Assembly (NCBI GenBank): GCA_002337145.1
Contig: DDFK01000002.1
Coordinates: 620,001-684,000 of the forward strand
DNA length: 64,000 nt
Source of the DNA: Chitinophagaceae bacterium UBA1930
Lineage (GTDB): Bacteria > Bacteroidota > Bacteroidia > Chitinophagales > Chitinophagaceae
Direction: 5' to 3'
Numbering within the stretch: position 1 is the first letter of the stretch; each line of letters starts with the position of its first letter. A model generated the notes under the pieces. It made no database searches, had not been told where the DNA came from, and was given only the letters and a program-made list of their open reading frames with translations. Shown piece by piece: positions 9,497 through 19,800 of the stretch. A program made the position numbers and the translations under genes.

Positions 9497-12205
9497 ATGA
9501 AAGAAATCATCATCGCATACCTGCTCTCTATTATCAACGTGAAAGTTGAGCACCGCACCAATCCTATTGGTGTAGATGCTGCCAAACCTGTATTCAGTTG
9601 GCAATTGTCATCACCCAAAAAAAATGTAACGCAAACAGCCTACCGCATTGTGGTTGCCGATGATAGCTTGTTATTGAAAAAAGGCATTGGCAATATCTGG
9701 GATTCAAAGAAAGTCACTTCCTCCTCTTCCATAGAAGTGGCTTATGGCGGCAGGCAATTGCTGCCCGCAAAAAAATATTACTGGCAGGTACTGGTATGGA
9801 ACAACAAAAAAGATTCTGCGGTCAGCACCATCAACTACTGGCAAATGGGTTTGCCCACGCAAAAGGATTGGGTCAATGCCCAATGGATAGCTTATGAAAA
9901 CCTGCCCGATTCAAACAGGATCGTTCCGGCCGAACATGGCAATGGAAAAAAGGAATGGGGCAAAAGAAAAGATGTGCTGCCATTGCTCCGAAAGACATTC
10001 ACCTTAAGCAAGAACATAAAAAATGCCACGGCGTTTATTGCAGGACTCGGACATTTTGAAATGAGCATCAATGGCAAAAAAATAGGAGATCATTTTCTGG
10101 ACCCAGGCTGGACCAACTATGACAAACAGGCCTTGTATGTAACAGTTGATGTTACCAGTCATTTGCAAAATGGCAACAATGCCATTGGCGTGCTGCTAGG
10201 CAATGGTTTTTATTACCTGCCCAGCGAAAGGTACCGCAAAATGACAGGTGCTTATGGCTATCCCAAAATGATCTGCAGGTTATTGATTGAATACACCGAT
10301 GGTTCAACCGAAAATATCATCAGCGACACAAGTTGGAAAACTGCACCATCACCCATTGTATTCAGCAGCCTGTATGGTGGAGAAGACTATGATGCCAGGC
10401 TTGAACAACAGGGCTGGGACACGCCTTCTTTTAATGACAACAATTGGAAACAGTCGGTAACAACATCGGCAACACCATTACAATCGCAAACAGCAGAGCC
10501 TGTAAAAGTGATGCAGGTATTTGATCCTGTTAAGTCAACAGCAATCAATCAAAAAACGGTGGTGTTCGACATGGGACAAAATATGAGCGGCATTCCACAA
10601 ATAACTGTACAGGGCAACAAAGGCGATACCGTAAAAATACTCACTGCTGAATTGCTGAAAGAAGATGGTACCGTTAACCAGAAAGCAACAGGCAGCCCCA
10701 GTTACTATCTCTATATTGTAAAAGGCAATGATGTGGAAACCTACCAACCGCATTTTTCTTATTACGGTTACCGCTATATACAGGTAGAAAATGTGCAATA
10801 CAATAGCAGCAACAATACCGTTACGCCAAAACTCATTTCCGTAAAAGGACTGCATACCCGCAATGCCGCAGCAACCATTGGTTCATTCAACTGCTCCAAC
10901 GAACTTTTCAATAAAACGTTCAACTTAATTGACTGGTCAATAAAAAGCAATATGCAAAGTGTGTACACGGATTGTCCCCACAGGGAAAGACTGGGTTGGT
11001 TGGAGCAGGTACACCTGGTAGGCAACTCCATCCAATACAATTACGATATACACACATTAAGCAATAAGGTACTGCAAGACATACGTGTTCAGCAAGAAAC
11101 GAATGGACTTATCCCTTCCACAGTGCCCGAATACACGCAAATGCATTTTGCCAATGGCTACTTCCGCGACTCACCCGAATGGGGAAGTACAGGCATCATT
11201 CACCCATGGCAACTATACCAATGGTATGGCGATAAAAATGTATTGATACAACAGTACGCAGCCATGCAACAATATGCAGCCTATCTTAAAACAAAAGACA
11301 GCAGCGGCTTGTTGATGTATGGCTTAAGCGATTGGTACGACCTCGGCCCCAACAAACCCGGCTTCTGCCAGCTAACACCAATGGGGCTTACAGCAACTGC
11401 ATATTACTATTACGACTTGACCATTCTAGCAAAAACAGCAAGCCTGCTCGGTAAAAAAGAAGGTGCAAAAAAATATGCAACATGGGCAGCGGGTATCAAA
11501 GCTGCTTTCAATAAAACATTCTTCAACAGCAATACAAAGCAATACGGCAGTGGCAGCCAAACATCCAATGCTATTGCGGTGTACATGAACCTAGTGGACG
11601 AAAAAGACAAGGCAGCAGTAATAGAAAATATTGTGAAAGACATACGCAGCCATAACAACAGTTTAACCGCTGGCGATATAGGCTTCCGTTACCTGCTACA
11701 GGTACTCAACGATGCAGGAAAGAGCGACGTGATATTTGACATGAACAACCGCAGCGATGTGCCGGGTTACGGTTACCAGATAGCCAAAGGTGCAACAGCC
11801 CTAACAGAAAGCTGGCAGGCATTGCCTACGGTTTCCAACAATCATTTAATGTTGGGCCATATAATGGAATGGTTGTACGAAGGCCTGGCCGGTATTGGCC
11901 AGGCAACAGGATCGGTAGGGTACAGCAATATTGTGATACGCCCGCAAGTTGTTGGCAACATTACTTATGCAAATGCTGCATACCAATGCCCTTATGGTTC
12001 AATCAAAAGCCAATGGCAAAAGCAGGGCAACCTGTTTAAGTTACATGCAACTGTGCCTGCAAATACAACAGCAACCGTGTACCTGCCAGCGAGCAAGAAT
12101 GCTATAATAACCATGGATGGCAAAACAATGAAAGCAACAATAATTGAAAACAATAAAGCAGTCATAAAAATTGGTTCGGGCGATTATGAATTTACAGTAC
12201 AGTAG
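9497..12205 (+). CDS. GH78 alpha-L-rhamnosidase-type enzyme, signal peptide apparently truncated
   Basis: This 902-residue protein has the GH78 layout: N-terminal fibronectin-like domain (NPIGVDAAKPVFSWQL), carbohydrate-binding sandwiches (FIAGLGHFEMSINGKKIGD), the (alpha/alpha)6 barrel with DCPHRERLGW at about residues 492-501, and the C-terminal beta-sandwich (YANAAYQCPYGSIKSQW, ATVPANTTATVYLP). It should release L-rhamnose from rhamnogalacturonan side chains or unsaturated disaccharides. The motif DCPHRERLGWLEQ differs from the more usual DCPQRxERxGW..D seen in the second GH78 of this locus, so the two paralogues probably cut different linkages. The N-terminus (MKEIIIAYLLSIINVKVEH) is too short for a normal signal peptide, and no upstream in-frame start is visible. 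Confidence 0.9.
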   Translation: MKEIIIAYLLSIINVKVEHRTNPIGVDAAKPVFSWQLSSPKKNVTQTAYRIVVADDSLLLKKGIGNIWDSKKVTSSSSIEVAYGGRQLLPAKKYYWQVLVWNNKKDSAVSTINYWQMGLPTQKDWVNAQWIAYENLPDSNRIVPAEHGNGKKEWGKRKDVLPLLRKTFTLSKNIKNATAFIAGLGHFEMSINGKKIGDHFLDPGWTNYDKQALYVTVDVTSHLQNGNNAIGVLLGNGFYYLPSERYRKMTGAYGYPKMICRLLIEYTDGSTENIISDTSWKTAPSPIVFSSLYGGEDYDARLEQQGWDTPSFNDNNWKQSVTTSATPLQSQTAEPVKVMQVFDPVKSTAINQKTVVFDMGQNMSGIPQITVQGNKGDTVKILTAELLKEDGTVNQKATGSPSYYLYIVKGNDVETYQPHFSYYGYRYIQVENVQYNSSNNTVTPKLISVKGLHTRNAAATIGSFNCSNELFNKTFNLIDWSIKSNMQSVYTDCPHRERLGWLEQVHLVGNSIQYNYDIHTLSNKVLQDIRVQQETNGLIPSTVPEYTQMHFANGYFRDSPEWGSTGIIHPWQLYQWYGDKNVLIQQYAAMQQYAAYLKTKDSSGLLMYGLSDWYDLGPNKPGFCQLTPMGLTATAYYYYDLTILAKTASLLGKKEGAKKYATWAAGIKAAFNKTFFNSNTKQYGSGSQTSNAIAVYMNLVDEKDKAAVIENIVKDIRSHNNSLTAGDIGFRYLLQVLNDAGKSDVIFDMNNRSDVPGYGYQIAKGATALTESWQALPTVSNNHLMLGHIMEWLYEGLAGIGQATGSVGYSNIVIRPQVVGNITYANAAYQCPYGSIKSQWQKQGNLFKLHATVPANTTATVYLPASKNAIITMDGKTMKATIIENNKAVIKIGSGDYEFTVQ

Positions 12206-12207
12206 CT

Positions 12208-12285
12208 TTATGTTACCAGCTACAGTATTTAATGGCATCGTCCCTTGCGTCGCACACATCAACGGCACAACAATATTCAACAACG
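12208..12285. repeat. Post-stop repeat copy C
   Basis: Three bases after the GH78 stop the sequence runs TTTATGTTACCAG and reaches the core CTTGCGTCGCACACATCAAC at about 12244-12263. It matches the opening and core of copies A and B. This lies in the gap before the next signal peptide. Confidence 0.65.
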
Positions 12286-12293
12286 AAACAGCA

Positions 12294-13400
12294 ATGAACA
12301 AAACAAGAGTCATACTTCCTTTTATACTAAGCATGTTTGTTTGCTTCGCAAACGCACAGGGCAGGCAAGTGCCCGACAGCATCATGAACAGTATATACAA
12401 CGAAGTAAAAACGCCCTATAAATATGGCATGGTACTGGTGCCCGAAGATGCTAACAAGAAAATGGACTGCCCAACCGTGTTCCGGAAAAACAACCACTGG
12501 TACATGAGTTATGTGCAGTTCAATGGGCGTGGTTACGAAACATGGCTGGCACAAAGCGAAGACCTGCTGCAATGGAAAACCTTGGGCAAGCTGCTTACGT
12601 TTAATAACGATACCACTGTTTGGGATGCACAACAGAAAGCTGGCTATATTGCTTTGGAAGATTATACTTGGGGCGGTTGTTATGCAGTAAACAAATACAA
12701 GGGCAAATACTGGATGAGCTATTTTGGTGGCAACACTGCTGGCTACGAAGCAGGCCTGCTTTCATTGGGTATTGCTTACACCAATAAAAATATTATCACG
12801 CCCCATATCTGGCAAACGCTTGACAGTGCGGTATTAACCAGCAATGATAAAGATGTGCGTTGGTGGGAAGATAAAAAGATTTTCAAATCATCTGTCATCT
12901 GGGACAAACAGAAAACAACAGGTTACCCCTTTGTCATGTATTACAATGCCAATGGCGATACATCGCATAACCGTGACAAAAAAACAAGATGGTTCGAAAG
13001 GATAGGCATGGCGGTAAGCAACGATATGGTAAACTGGAAACGCTACAATACTGATCCTGTAATGCACCATAAGATTGGCATTACGGGAGATGCTGTGATA
13101 CAAAAGATAGACGATGTTTGGGTGATGTTCTATTTTGGTGCATTCTGGGAAGGAAGGAAAGATGCGTTCAACCGATTTGCCTGTTCGTATGACCTCGTTA
13201 ACTGGACAGATTGGAAAGGTGAGGACCTCATTCATTCATCCGAACCATACGATGCTTTGTATGCACATAAAAGCTTTGTGGTAAAATGGAATGGGGTGGT
13301 GTACCATTTTTACAACGCAGTAAACAAGAAAGACCAACGTGGCATTGCCGTGGCAACATCAGTTGATAAAGGAAAAAGCGAATTGCATTTTGTAAAATAA
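12294..13400 (+). CDS. Beta-propeller glycosidase-like protein (GH43/GH130-like fold), secreted
   Basis: The 368-residue product begins MNKTRVILPFILSMFVCFANAQ, a clear signal peptide, so the start at 12294 is chosen over the longer frame from 12171 that would read through a repeat. Repeated blade motifs such as FRKNNHWYMSYVQF, WLAQSEDLLQWK, GMAVSNDMVNWKRY and FACSYDLVNWTDW show a five-bladed propeller, the fold of GH43-like clans. Acidic candidates include the Asp in MDCPTVF and residues in RWWEDKKIFKSSVIWD and GITGDAVIQ. The exact family is not clear to me; proteins of this kind are often annotated only as glycosylase. It sits between GH78 and GH2 genes and is therefore expected to trim a pectin side chain. 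Confidence 0.7.
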   Translation: MNKTRVILPFILSMFVCFANAQGRQVPDSIMNSIYNEVKTPYKYGMVLVPEDANKKMDCPTVFRKNNHWYMSYVQFNGRGYETWLAQSEDLLQWKTLGKLLTFNNDTTVWDAQQKAGYIALEDYTWGGCYAVNKYKGKYWMSYFGGNTAGYEAGLLSLGIAYTNKNIITPHIWQTLDSAVLTSNDKDVRWWEDKKIFKSSVIWDKQKTTGYPFVMYYNANGDTSHNRDKKTRWFERIGMAVSNDMVNWKRYNTDPVMHHKIGITGDAVIQKIDDVWVMFYFGAFWEGRKDAFNRFACSYDLVNWTDWKGEDLIHSSEPYDALYAHKSFVVKWNGVVYHFYNAVNKKDQRGIAVATSVDKGKSELHFVK

Positions 13401-13482
13401 AATTCAGGGTTTTATTAAGCCGACAATTTGAGCTTGTGAAAAGTGGTAACAAAAATTTGAAGAATTGATTCAATAAAAGAAA

Positions 13483-15828
13483 ATGAGAAGACTGGTCTCA
13501 ATCATATTGTTCCTGTTGGTGCTGCATGCAAATGCACAACGCACTGTTGTGGATTTCAATAACGGCTGGAAATTTTTTTTAGGCAACGATAGCCTTGCAT
13601 GGCAGGCAGGCTATAACGATTCTAAATGGCGTACATTAAACCTTCCGCACGATTGGAGCATTGAACTGCCTTTTGATGAAAAAGCACCAGCCACCAATCA
13701 AGGTGGGGCTTTGCCCGGTGGCATTGGCTGGTACAGGAAAACATTCACACTTGCTGCCTCGGCAAAAAACAATAAAACCTTTATCGAGTTTGATGGCGTG
13801 TACCGCAACAGCGAAGTATGGATCAACGGGCATTACTTAGGCAAGCGGCCCTACGGTTATATTTCTTTTGAATACGAGCTTACGGATTATTTGAAATTTG
13901 GGGCAGGGCAGAATACAATAGTCGTTAAGGTTGACAATTCGCAACAACCCAATTCACGCTGGTACAGCGGAAGCGGCATTTACCGGGATGTAAAGCTGGT
14001 AACCCGGAATGCAGCATCCATAAACCGCCTGGGTACCTTTATAACGACAAGCCATATTAGTGCAACATCAGCAAATGTAAACCTGCAGATAGAATTGGAT
14101 ATACCAGTTACAGCAAAGCAAAACCTTACTGCCACAACCATTATATACAATGCCAATAACAAAGCTGTTGCCAGTAAAAGAACACAGCTTCCCAATATGC
14201 AGGACACACCTGTTATTGCAAGTCAACAATTGGTGGTAAACAATCCTGTGTTATGGTCAACTGAAAATCCATACCTATACAAAGCAATAACAACGGTTTA
14301 TGAAAACAATGTAGCAATAGATAAATATGTAACCCTATTTGGCATACGCTATTTTGACTTTGATGCCAACAAGGGCTTTTCGCTGAATGGGCAATACATG
14401 AAAATAAAAGGTGTTTGCATGCACCACGACCTCGGAGCATTGGGTGCAGCATTCAATAAAAGTGCAGCGGCCCGTCAGTTGAAGATACTGAAAGAAATGG
14501 GTTGCAATGCCATACGTACCGCACATAATCCACCTGCTGCTGTATTCCTGGAACTTTGCGATAGTATGGGCTTTTTGGTAATGGATGAGGCTTTTGACAT
14601 GTGGAAGAAAAAGAAAAACAAGTATGATTATTACGCTGACTTTACTGAATGGCATAAACGTGATCTCGAAGAAATGGTTAAACGTGACAGAAATCATCCG
14701 TCTGTTTTTGTGTGGAGCATTGGCAATGAAATACGGGAACAGTTCGATTCATCGGGCATCAGCATAGCAAAAGAATTGGTTGGCATAGTAAAAGCATTGG
14801 ACACTACAAGACCTGTAATTTCTGCATTGAGTGAGTGGAACCCTACAAAGAACTTTATCTATCAATCAGGTGCACTGGATCTTGTTGGCCTGAACTACCA
14901 CCATGAAGTATATGCAGATTTTCAGAAACATTTTCCCGGTAAAAAATTTATTGGTGCAGAAACCATGAGTGCCCTGGCAAGCAGGGGCCACTACGATAAG
15001 GTTTCTGATACTACCATCTTATGGCCACAACATTCCCCTTTAAAGTATGTGCAAGGTGGCAATAAAGACTACACTGTTTCTGCCTACGATAATGTGGCTG
15101 CTTACTGGGGCAGCACACATGAAGCAACTTGGAAGCTGATTAAGAAATACGATTTCTTATCGGGGCTGTTTGTATGGTCTGGTTTCGATTATTTGGGAGA
15201 ACCCACACCTTATCCCTACCCGGCAAGAAGTTCCTATTTTGGAATAGTTGATTTGGCAGGCCTTCCCAAAGATGTGTACTATATGTACCAAAGTGAATGG
15301 ACGGATAAACCCATGCTGCATATTTTGCCACACTGGAACTGGAATGCAGCAGATACGATAGATGTGTGGTCATACTATAACCATGCCGACGAAGTGGAAC
15401 TCTTCCTGAATGGGAAATCACTCGGCACAAAGAAAAAGCAAGGTGACGACTTGCATGTGTCATGGAAGGTACAATATGAACCTGGTACACTAAAAGCCAT
15501 CTCCAGAAAAAATGGTAAAACCGTTCTTGAAAAAACAATGGCCACTGCTGGTAAAGCAGCAAAAATAGAATTGACTACAGATAGAAGAATAATCCATCCC
15601 GACGGAAATGACCTTGCCTATATAACCGTAAAGATACTGGATGAAAAAGGCAACCTTGTGCCCAATGCAGACAATGAAATCCTTTTTTCCATTGAAGGAA
15701 ATGCAAGCATTGCCGCAGTGGATAATGGCTACCCCGCAAACCTGCAACCATTTAAAACAAGCCATTGCAAAGCTTATAATGGCATGTGTGTTGTAATTAT
15801 ACAGGCACAAAAAAAGTTGGTACGCTAA
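13483..15828 (+). CDS. GH2 beta-galactosidase-type enzyme, 3' end frameshifted
   Basis: The 781-residue product has a signal peptide (MRRLVSIILFLLVLHANAQ), the GH2 sugar-binding domain (WYRKTF, VWINGHYLGKRPYGY), the TIM barrel with acid/base Glu416 in VWSIGNEI and nucleophile Glu493 in IGAETMS, a DUF4982-like domain (YNHADEVELFLNGKSLGTKK) and an invasin-like C-terminal sandwich. It ends abruptly at QAQKKLVR just after a run of seven A at 15809-15815. Adding one A restores a frame that reads KKVGTLKLHASSAGLPAAT and stops at 15885-15887, which is the expected end of the last sandwich domain. This is either a real one-base deletion, a sequencing error or a slippage site. The core enzyme is intact, so activity could remain. 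It probably removes beta-linked galactose. Confidence 0.9.
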   Translation: MRRLVSIILFLLVLHANAQRTVVDFNNGWKFFLGNDSLAWQAGYNDSKWRTLNLPHDWSIELPFDEKAPATNQGGALPGGIGWYRKTFTLAASAKNNKTFIEFDGVYRNSEVWINGHYLGKRPYGYISFEYELTDYLKFGAGQNTIVVKVDNSQQPNSRWYSGSGIYRDVKLVTRNAASINRLGTFITTSHISATSANVNLQIELDIPVTAKQNLTATTIIYNANNKAVASKRTQLPNMQDTPVIASQQLVVNNPVLWSTENPYLYKAITTVYENNVAIDKYVTLFGIRYFDFDANKGFSLNGQYMKIKGVCMHHDLGALGAAFNKSAAARQLKILKEMGCNAIRTAHNPPAAVFLELCDSMGFLVMDEAFDMWKKKKNKYDYYADFTEWHKRDLEEMVKRDRNHPSVFVWSIGNEIREQFDSSGISIAKELVGIVKALDTTRPVISALSEWNPTKNFIYQSGALDLVGLNYHHEVYADFQKHFPGKKFIGAETMSALASRGHYDKVSDTTILWPQHSPLKYVQGGNKDYTVSAYDNVAAYWGSTHEATWKLIKKYDFLSGLFVWSGFDYLGEPTPYPYPARSSYFGIVDLAGLPKDVYYMYQSEWTDKPMLHILPHWNWNAADTIDVWSYYNHADEVELFLNGKSLGTKKKQGDDLHVSWKVQYEPGTLKAISRKNGKTVLEKTMATAGKAAKIELTTDRRIIHPDGNDLAYITVKILDEKGNLVPNADNEILFSIEGNASIAAVDNGYPANLQPFKTSHCKAYNGMCVVIIQAQKKLVR

Positions 15829-15887
15829 AACTTCACGCATCATCTGCTGGTTTGCCGGCTGCTACAATTTCCGTGAATGTGCAGTAA
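15829..15887 (+). pseudogene. Displaced last 19-20 codons of the upstream GH2 gene
   Basis: In the +1 frame the sequence after the A7 run continues as VGTLKLHASSAGLPAATISV and ends at TAA 15885-15887. The composition and pattern match the final beta-strand of the invasin/Big-like domain that the 13483-15828 reading frame lacks. Confidence 0.7.
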
Positions 15888-16007
15888 AATAATAGCTATT
15901 TAAACAATGCCCAATAGTAAAATGTTCCAGTATTATAGTTAAACTTTACATTGTTTTAGCTATAGTGCATTTTTACTTTTACTTACTCAATAAAGCCATC
16001 CTCTATT

Positions 16008-16017
16008 AAAGCGTTTT
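16008..16017. promoter_or_regulatory. Candidate LacI-type operator AAAGCGTTTT
   Basis: A 10-base near-palindrome centred on CG lies 38 bases before the DUF3826 start, in an otherwise AT-rich 167-base gap. Its exact reverse complement occurs at 22471-22480 ahead of the first pectate lyase. LacI/GalR regulators bind such CG-centred sites, but no such regulator gene lies in the window, so this is inference only. Confidence 0.4.
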
Positions 16018-16054
16018 ATTGGTTTAACTAACGAATTGTTTAACTGTACAGCTT

Positions 16055-16813
16055 ATGAAAGGGTCACTGCCAGTCATGAATAATAAAGCATTCTGTCAAG
16101 GAAGCCTGTTCAGCAACTTCTTATCTACACATACAAAGGCAATAGCTGTTATAGTATGCTCATTCATCATCAGCCAATCGGGTCTGGCACAAAACAGCAA
16201 TGCAAAAGATAAAGAAGCAGCATACATTCAAACCATTACACAAAGGTCCAATAAAATTGTGGCTACCTTAAGCATTACGGATTCTTCCAAATTCTATCGT
16301 GTACAAAATATATTGGTTCAGCAATACAGCAGCATCAACACATTACATGAAGGATATAACGTACAGGTAAAAACAGTAAAAAAAGATAGTACGCTGGACA
16401 AAAAAACAGCTTCAGAAAAAATAGCTGCTGTTGAAACAGAAAGAACATTAGCTGTGGGCCAACTGCACAAAACCTTCCTCTCAAAACTTACTACAGAATT
16501 GAATGACGACCAGGTTACAAAAATAAAAGACGGCATGACTTACAACAAAGTGGCTGTTACCTACAATGCTTATGTAGCCATGATTCCGAGCCTTACAGAA
16601 GAACAGAAGAAAAAAATATACGGTTACCTGGTAGAAGCCAGGGAGTATGCAATGGACGCAGAATCGGCCGATAAAAAAACGGAATGGTTCGGTAAATACA
16701 AAGGCAGGATCAACAACTACTTATCGGCTCAAGGCTACGATGTAAAGAAAGAAGGACAGGAGTGGGAGAAACGCATCAAAGAAGCAAAGGAAAAGAAAGA
16801 CAGTGCCGCCTAA
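16055..16813 (+). CDS. DUF3826 family secreted protein (first copy)
   Basis: The 252-residue product has a hydrophobic signal segment (IAVIVCSFIISQSGLAQ at about residues 30-46), preceded by an unusually long polar N-terminus; the ATG at 16076 would shorten it. The body is helical and ends with the conserved block MIPSLTEEQKKKIYGYLVEAREYAMDAES...KYKGRINNYLSAQGYD, which I recognise as DUF3826. This family recurs in Bacteroidota pectin loci and has no assigned biochemical role that I know of. A second, divergent member lies at 42389-43048. The position directly before SusC, behind a long AT-rich gap, suggests a promoter upstream of this gene. The function is unknown; a periplasmic binding or chaperone-like part is speculation. 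Confidence 0.85.
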   Translation: MKGSLPVMNNKAFCQGSLFSNFLSTHTKAIAVIVCSFIISQSGLAQNSNAKDKEAAYIQTITQRSNKIVATLSITDSSKFYRVQNILVQQYSSINTLHEGYNVQVKTVKKDSTLDKKTASEKIAAVETERTLAVGQLHKTFLSKLTTELNDDQVTKIKDGMTYNKVAVTYNAYVAMIPSLTEEQKKKIYGYLVEAREYAMDAESADKKTEWFGKYKGRINNYLSAQGYDVKKEGQEWEKRIKEAKEKKDSAA

Positions 16814-16890
16814 CAAACATCAACCAAAACAACAGGTATCTCATAGTAACGATTTGTAATTTTTAATTACTCTCTTAAAACAAAAGCCAT

Positions 16891-19800
16891 ATGAACCCAA
16901 AACGACTGCTCAAGTTTCTTGTATGTATGCTGCTGCTTGTGTTTGCTACAAGCAGTTTGGTATTCGCACAGGAAAAAACAATTTCCGGAAAGATCGTAAA
17001 CCAAAAGACACAGAAAGGAATTGCCGGTGTTAGTATCAAAGTAAAAAACGGCACCCAAACTGCCGTAACGGATGAAGAAGGGATGTTCAAGATAAAAGTG
17101 CCTTCTCCCGAATCGATCCTCACCATTTCCCATTTGGGTTTCGCCTTTAGGGAAGTGAAGGCCGGCACTGGACCTACACTTACTATAGAACTTACAGAAT
17201 CCACAGCAGAGCTTGATGATGTAGTGGTGGTTGGTTACGGTACACAAAAATCCAGGAATGTTACGGGTTCAGTAGTTTCTGTTGATACCAAAAAAATGGA
17301 AGACCTACCAGTAGCTTCACTTTCCGAAATGTTAAGGGGTCAAGTGCCCGGCCTGAATGTAACAGGCGGAAGCACACGTCCCGGTACAATGGCATCACTA
17401 AGCATACGCCAACAGTTCAACTGGGGTAAAGATGGTGGTGGAACAATACCTTTAATTATCATTGATGACATCGTACAGATAGATCCTGCCACGAACCTGC
17501 CTACCTTGGATAAGTTCAATTTGCTAGACCTTTCTGAAGTTGAAAGCATTACCGTTCTGCGTGATGCAAGTGCCGCTATCTATGGTGCACGTGCTTCGCA
17601 AGGTGCAATTGTGGTAAAGACAAAAAGGGGTAAACCAGGTGCCCCCAAACTAAGCTACTCTGCAAAGTTTGAAGCAAACGATGCAGTAAGTCATGGCAAA
17701 GTAATGAATGCAAAACAATACGGAGTTTTCTCAAATAGATTGCAACGCGGTTTGGGTAACAATGCAGTTTCCAGTCCCGCAAACTTCTTTTCTGATGCAG
17801 AGCTTGCAAAAATGGATAGCCTTAACTACGATTGGTTGGGCAACGACTGGAGGGGTGCAAACGCCATGCAGCACTCCATCAATGTAAGTGGTGGTTCAGA
17901 CAAAGCAACTTACTTTACAGGTGGTTCATTCTACACGCAAGGAGCCAACTTGGGCTCTCAGGATTTCAATAGGTGGACATTCAGGTCTGGTACAGATGTT
18001 AAGGTAATGAATAGCGTTAAGTTTTCTGCCAGCCTTTCTGCCAACAACTCCAACCTCGAAAAATCATTTACCAAAATCAACTTCTCAGATGGTTATGCAA
18101 ATGGTGGCGAGCAGAACGATTACAGCGTATTGCTGCACATGCCTAAATACATTCCTTGGCAATACAACAACAATGGCGTGTTGCAATATGTATCGCCAGT
18201 ACTGGGCACCAACAAGCTTGGTTCTATCAGTGGCAACAACTCATTGTCCAACTGGAACTACTATGCATTACTGAACAATGGTTCAAAAACAACCACCAAG
18301 AATTTTAGCTACAATGCCAACTTCTCCCTGCAATACGATGTGCCTTTCATTCAAGGCCTTTCATTCAGGGGCAACTACTCAATAGGTTCTACCTCGGCCA
18401 ATACCGAACAGGTAATGATGCCTTTGGTACTTTACCAAGCAACCAATGCCAATACCGCCAACAACCACTTGTTTGGTACCAATACTGTTTGGAGTGCTGC
18501 CACTACCAACAGATCCAACTCAAGGGTTACTTACGACAATACGGTAGGTACACTTGAACAAGTGAACTTCTTTGCAACCTACGACCGCAATTTTGGTCAG
18601 CACCACCTGTCAGCAATCTTCTCTGGTGAACGTTCAAAAGTAGCTTCAGAAGACCGTTACCAGATTTACGATAACCCCATCAGTGGTGTGTACAACGGTA
18701 CATCTGTTTCTGCAGGAACATTAAACAGCTCCAACACCATCACTTACAGATCAGAAGGTGGTACACTTTCTTACTTGGGCCGTGTAAACTATAGTTACAA
18801 GAACAGATACCTAGCCGAGTTCCTTTTCCGTAGCGATGCATCCAGCAAGTTTGCACCAACCAACTACTGGGGCTTTTTCCCAAGTGTATCATTGGGCTGG
18901 ATTATCTCGGATGAACCCTTCTTCAAAAATGCAGTTAGGGGAATCGACTTCTTAAAACTTCGCGGTTCTTTGGGTAAAACAGGTAACGACAACGTGAAAG
19001 CATGGAAATGGATGCAGCTATACGCACTGGCACTTGACAAAGGCATGGCCTTTGGTACAAGTGGTGGTAACTATACATACGGTATCACGCCAGACCCTTC
19101 ACCTAACCCAGATATCAAATGGGACAGAACCATTCAAAGGAACTTTGGTATAGATATGAGGTTATTGAAAAACCGTTTGTCTATCAGTCTTGATGGTTAC
19201 TACAACTCGTCTACAGACATGTTGACGTTGATGACTGGTGCAATGAACGTTCCTATTACTGTTGGTGGAGCATTTGCTGAACAGAACTATGGTGCAGTTA
19301 ATTTTTGGGGAACTGAAATTTCTGCAACTTGGAGCGACCGCATTGGCAAGGATATAAGCTACTCAATAGGCGTAAACTTTGGCCTGTCAGACAACAGGGT
19401 AACAAAGTACCTGGACCAACCATTCAAATACCCATCACAATATACCGGACAAAGGGAAGGCTACTCATTGATTACTGGTCAATGGGGATACAGGACTTGG
19501 AAAGGCACTTCAACTGGCGACGGTATCCTAAGAACAGATGCTGACCTTGACAACTATTGGGCATACCTTACCGATTTGGCAACCAAAGCTGGTAAAACAC
19601 CATTGTACAACGCAGGAAGTGCAGGTATATCAACAAGGGCCGGTATGAAAAAAGGAATGATGGCTTATGAAGATGTAGCAGGAACTTTAAATGCAAATAC
19701 ACAAACTATCGCAGGTCAAGATGGACAGATAAACGATGATCAGGACTATGTGCAACTGGTTAAGAAGAACAGGTCATACGGGTTTACCACCAACCTTGGC

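Noticed and set aside
12171..12293. N-terminal extension of the propeller glycosidase
   Set aside because: It overlaps the GH78 end and repeat copy C; the signal peptide begins at 12294.
16814..16890. Bacteroidota promoter (TTTG / TANNTTTG) ahead of SusC
   Set aside because: The AT-rich 77 bases contain only weak partial matches, too many of which arise by chance to name one.
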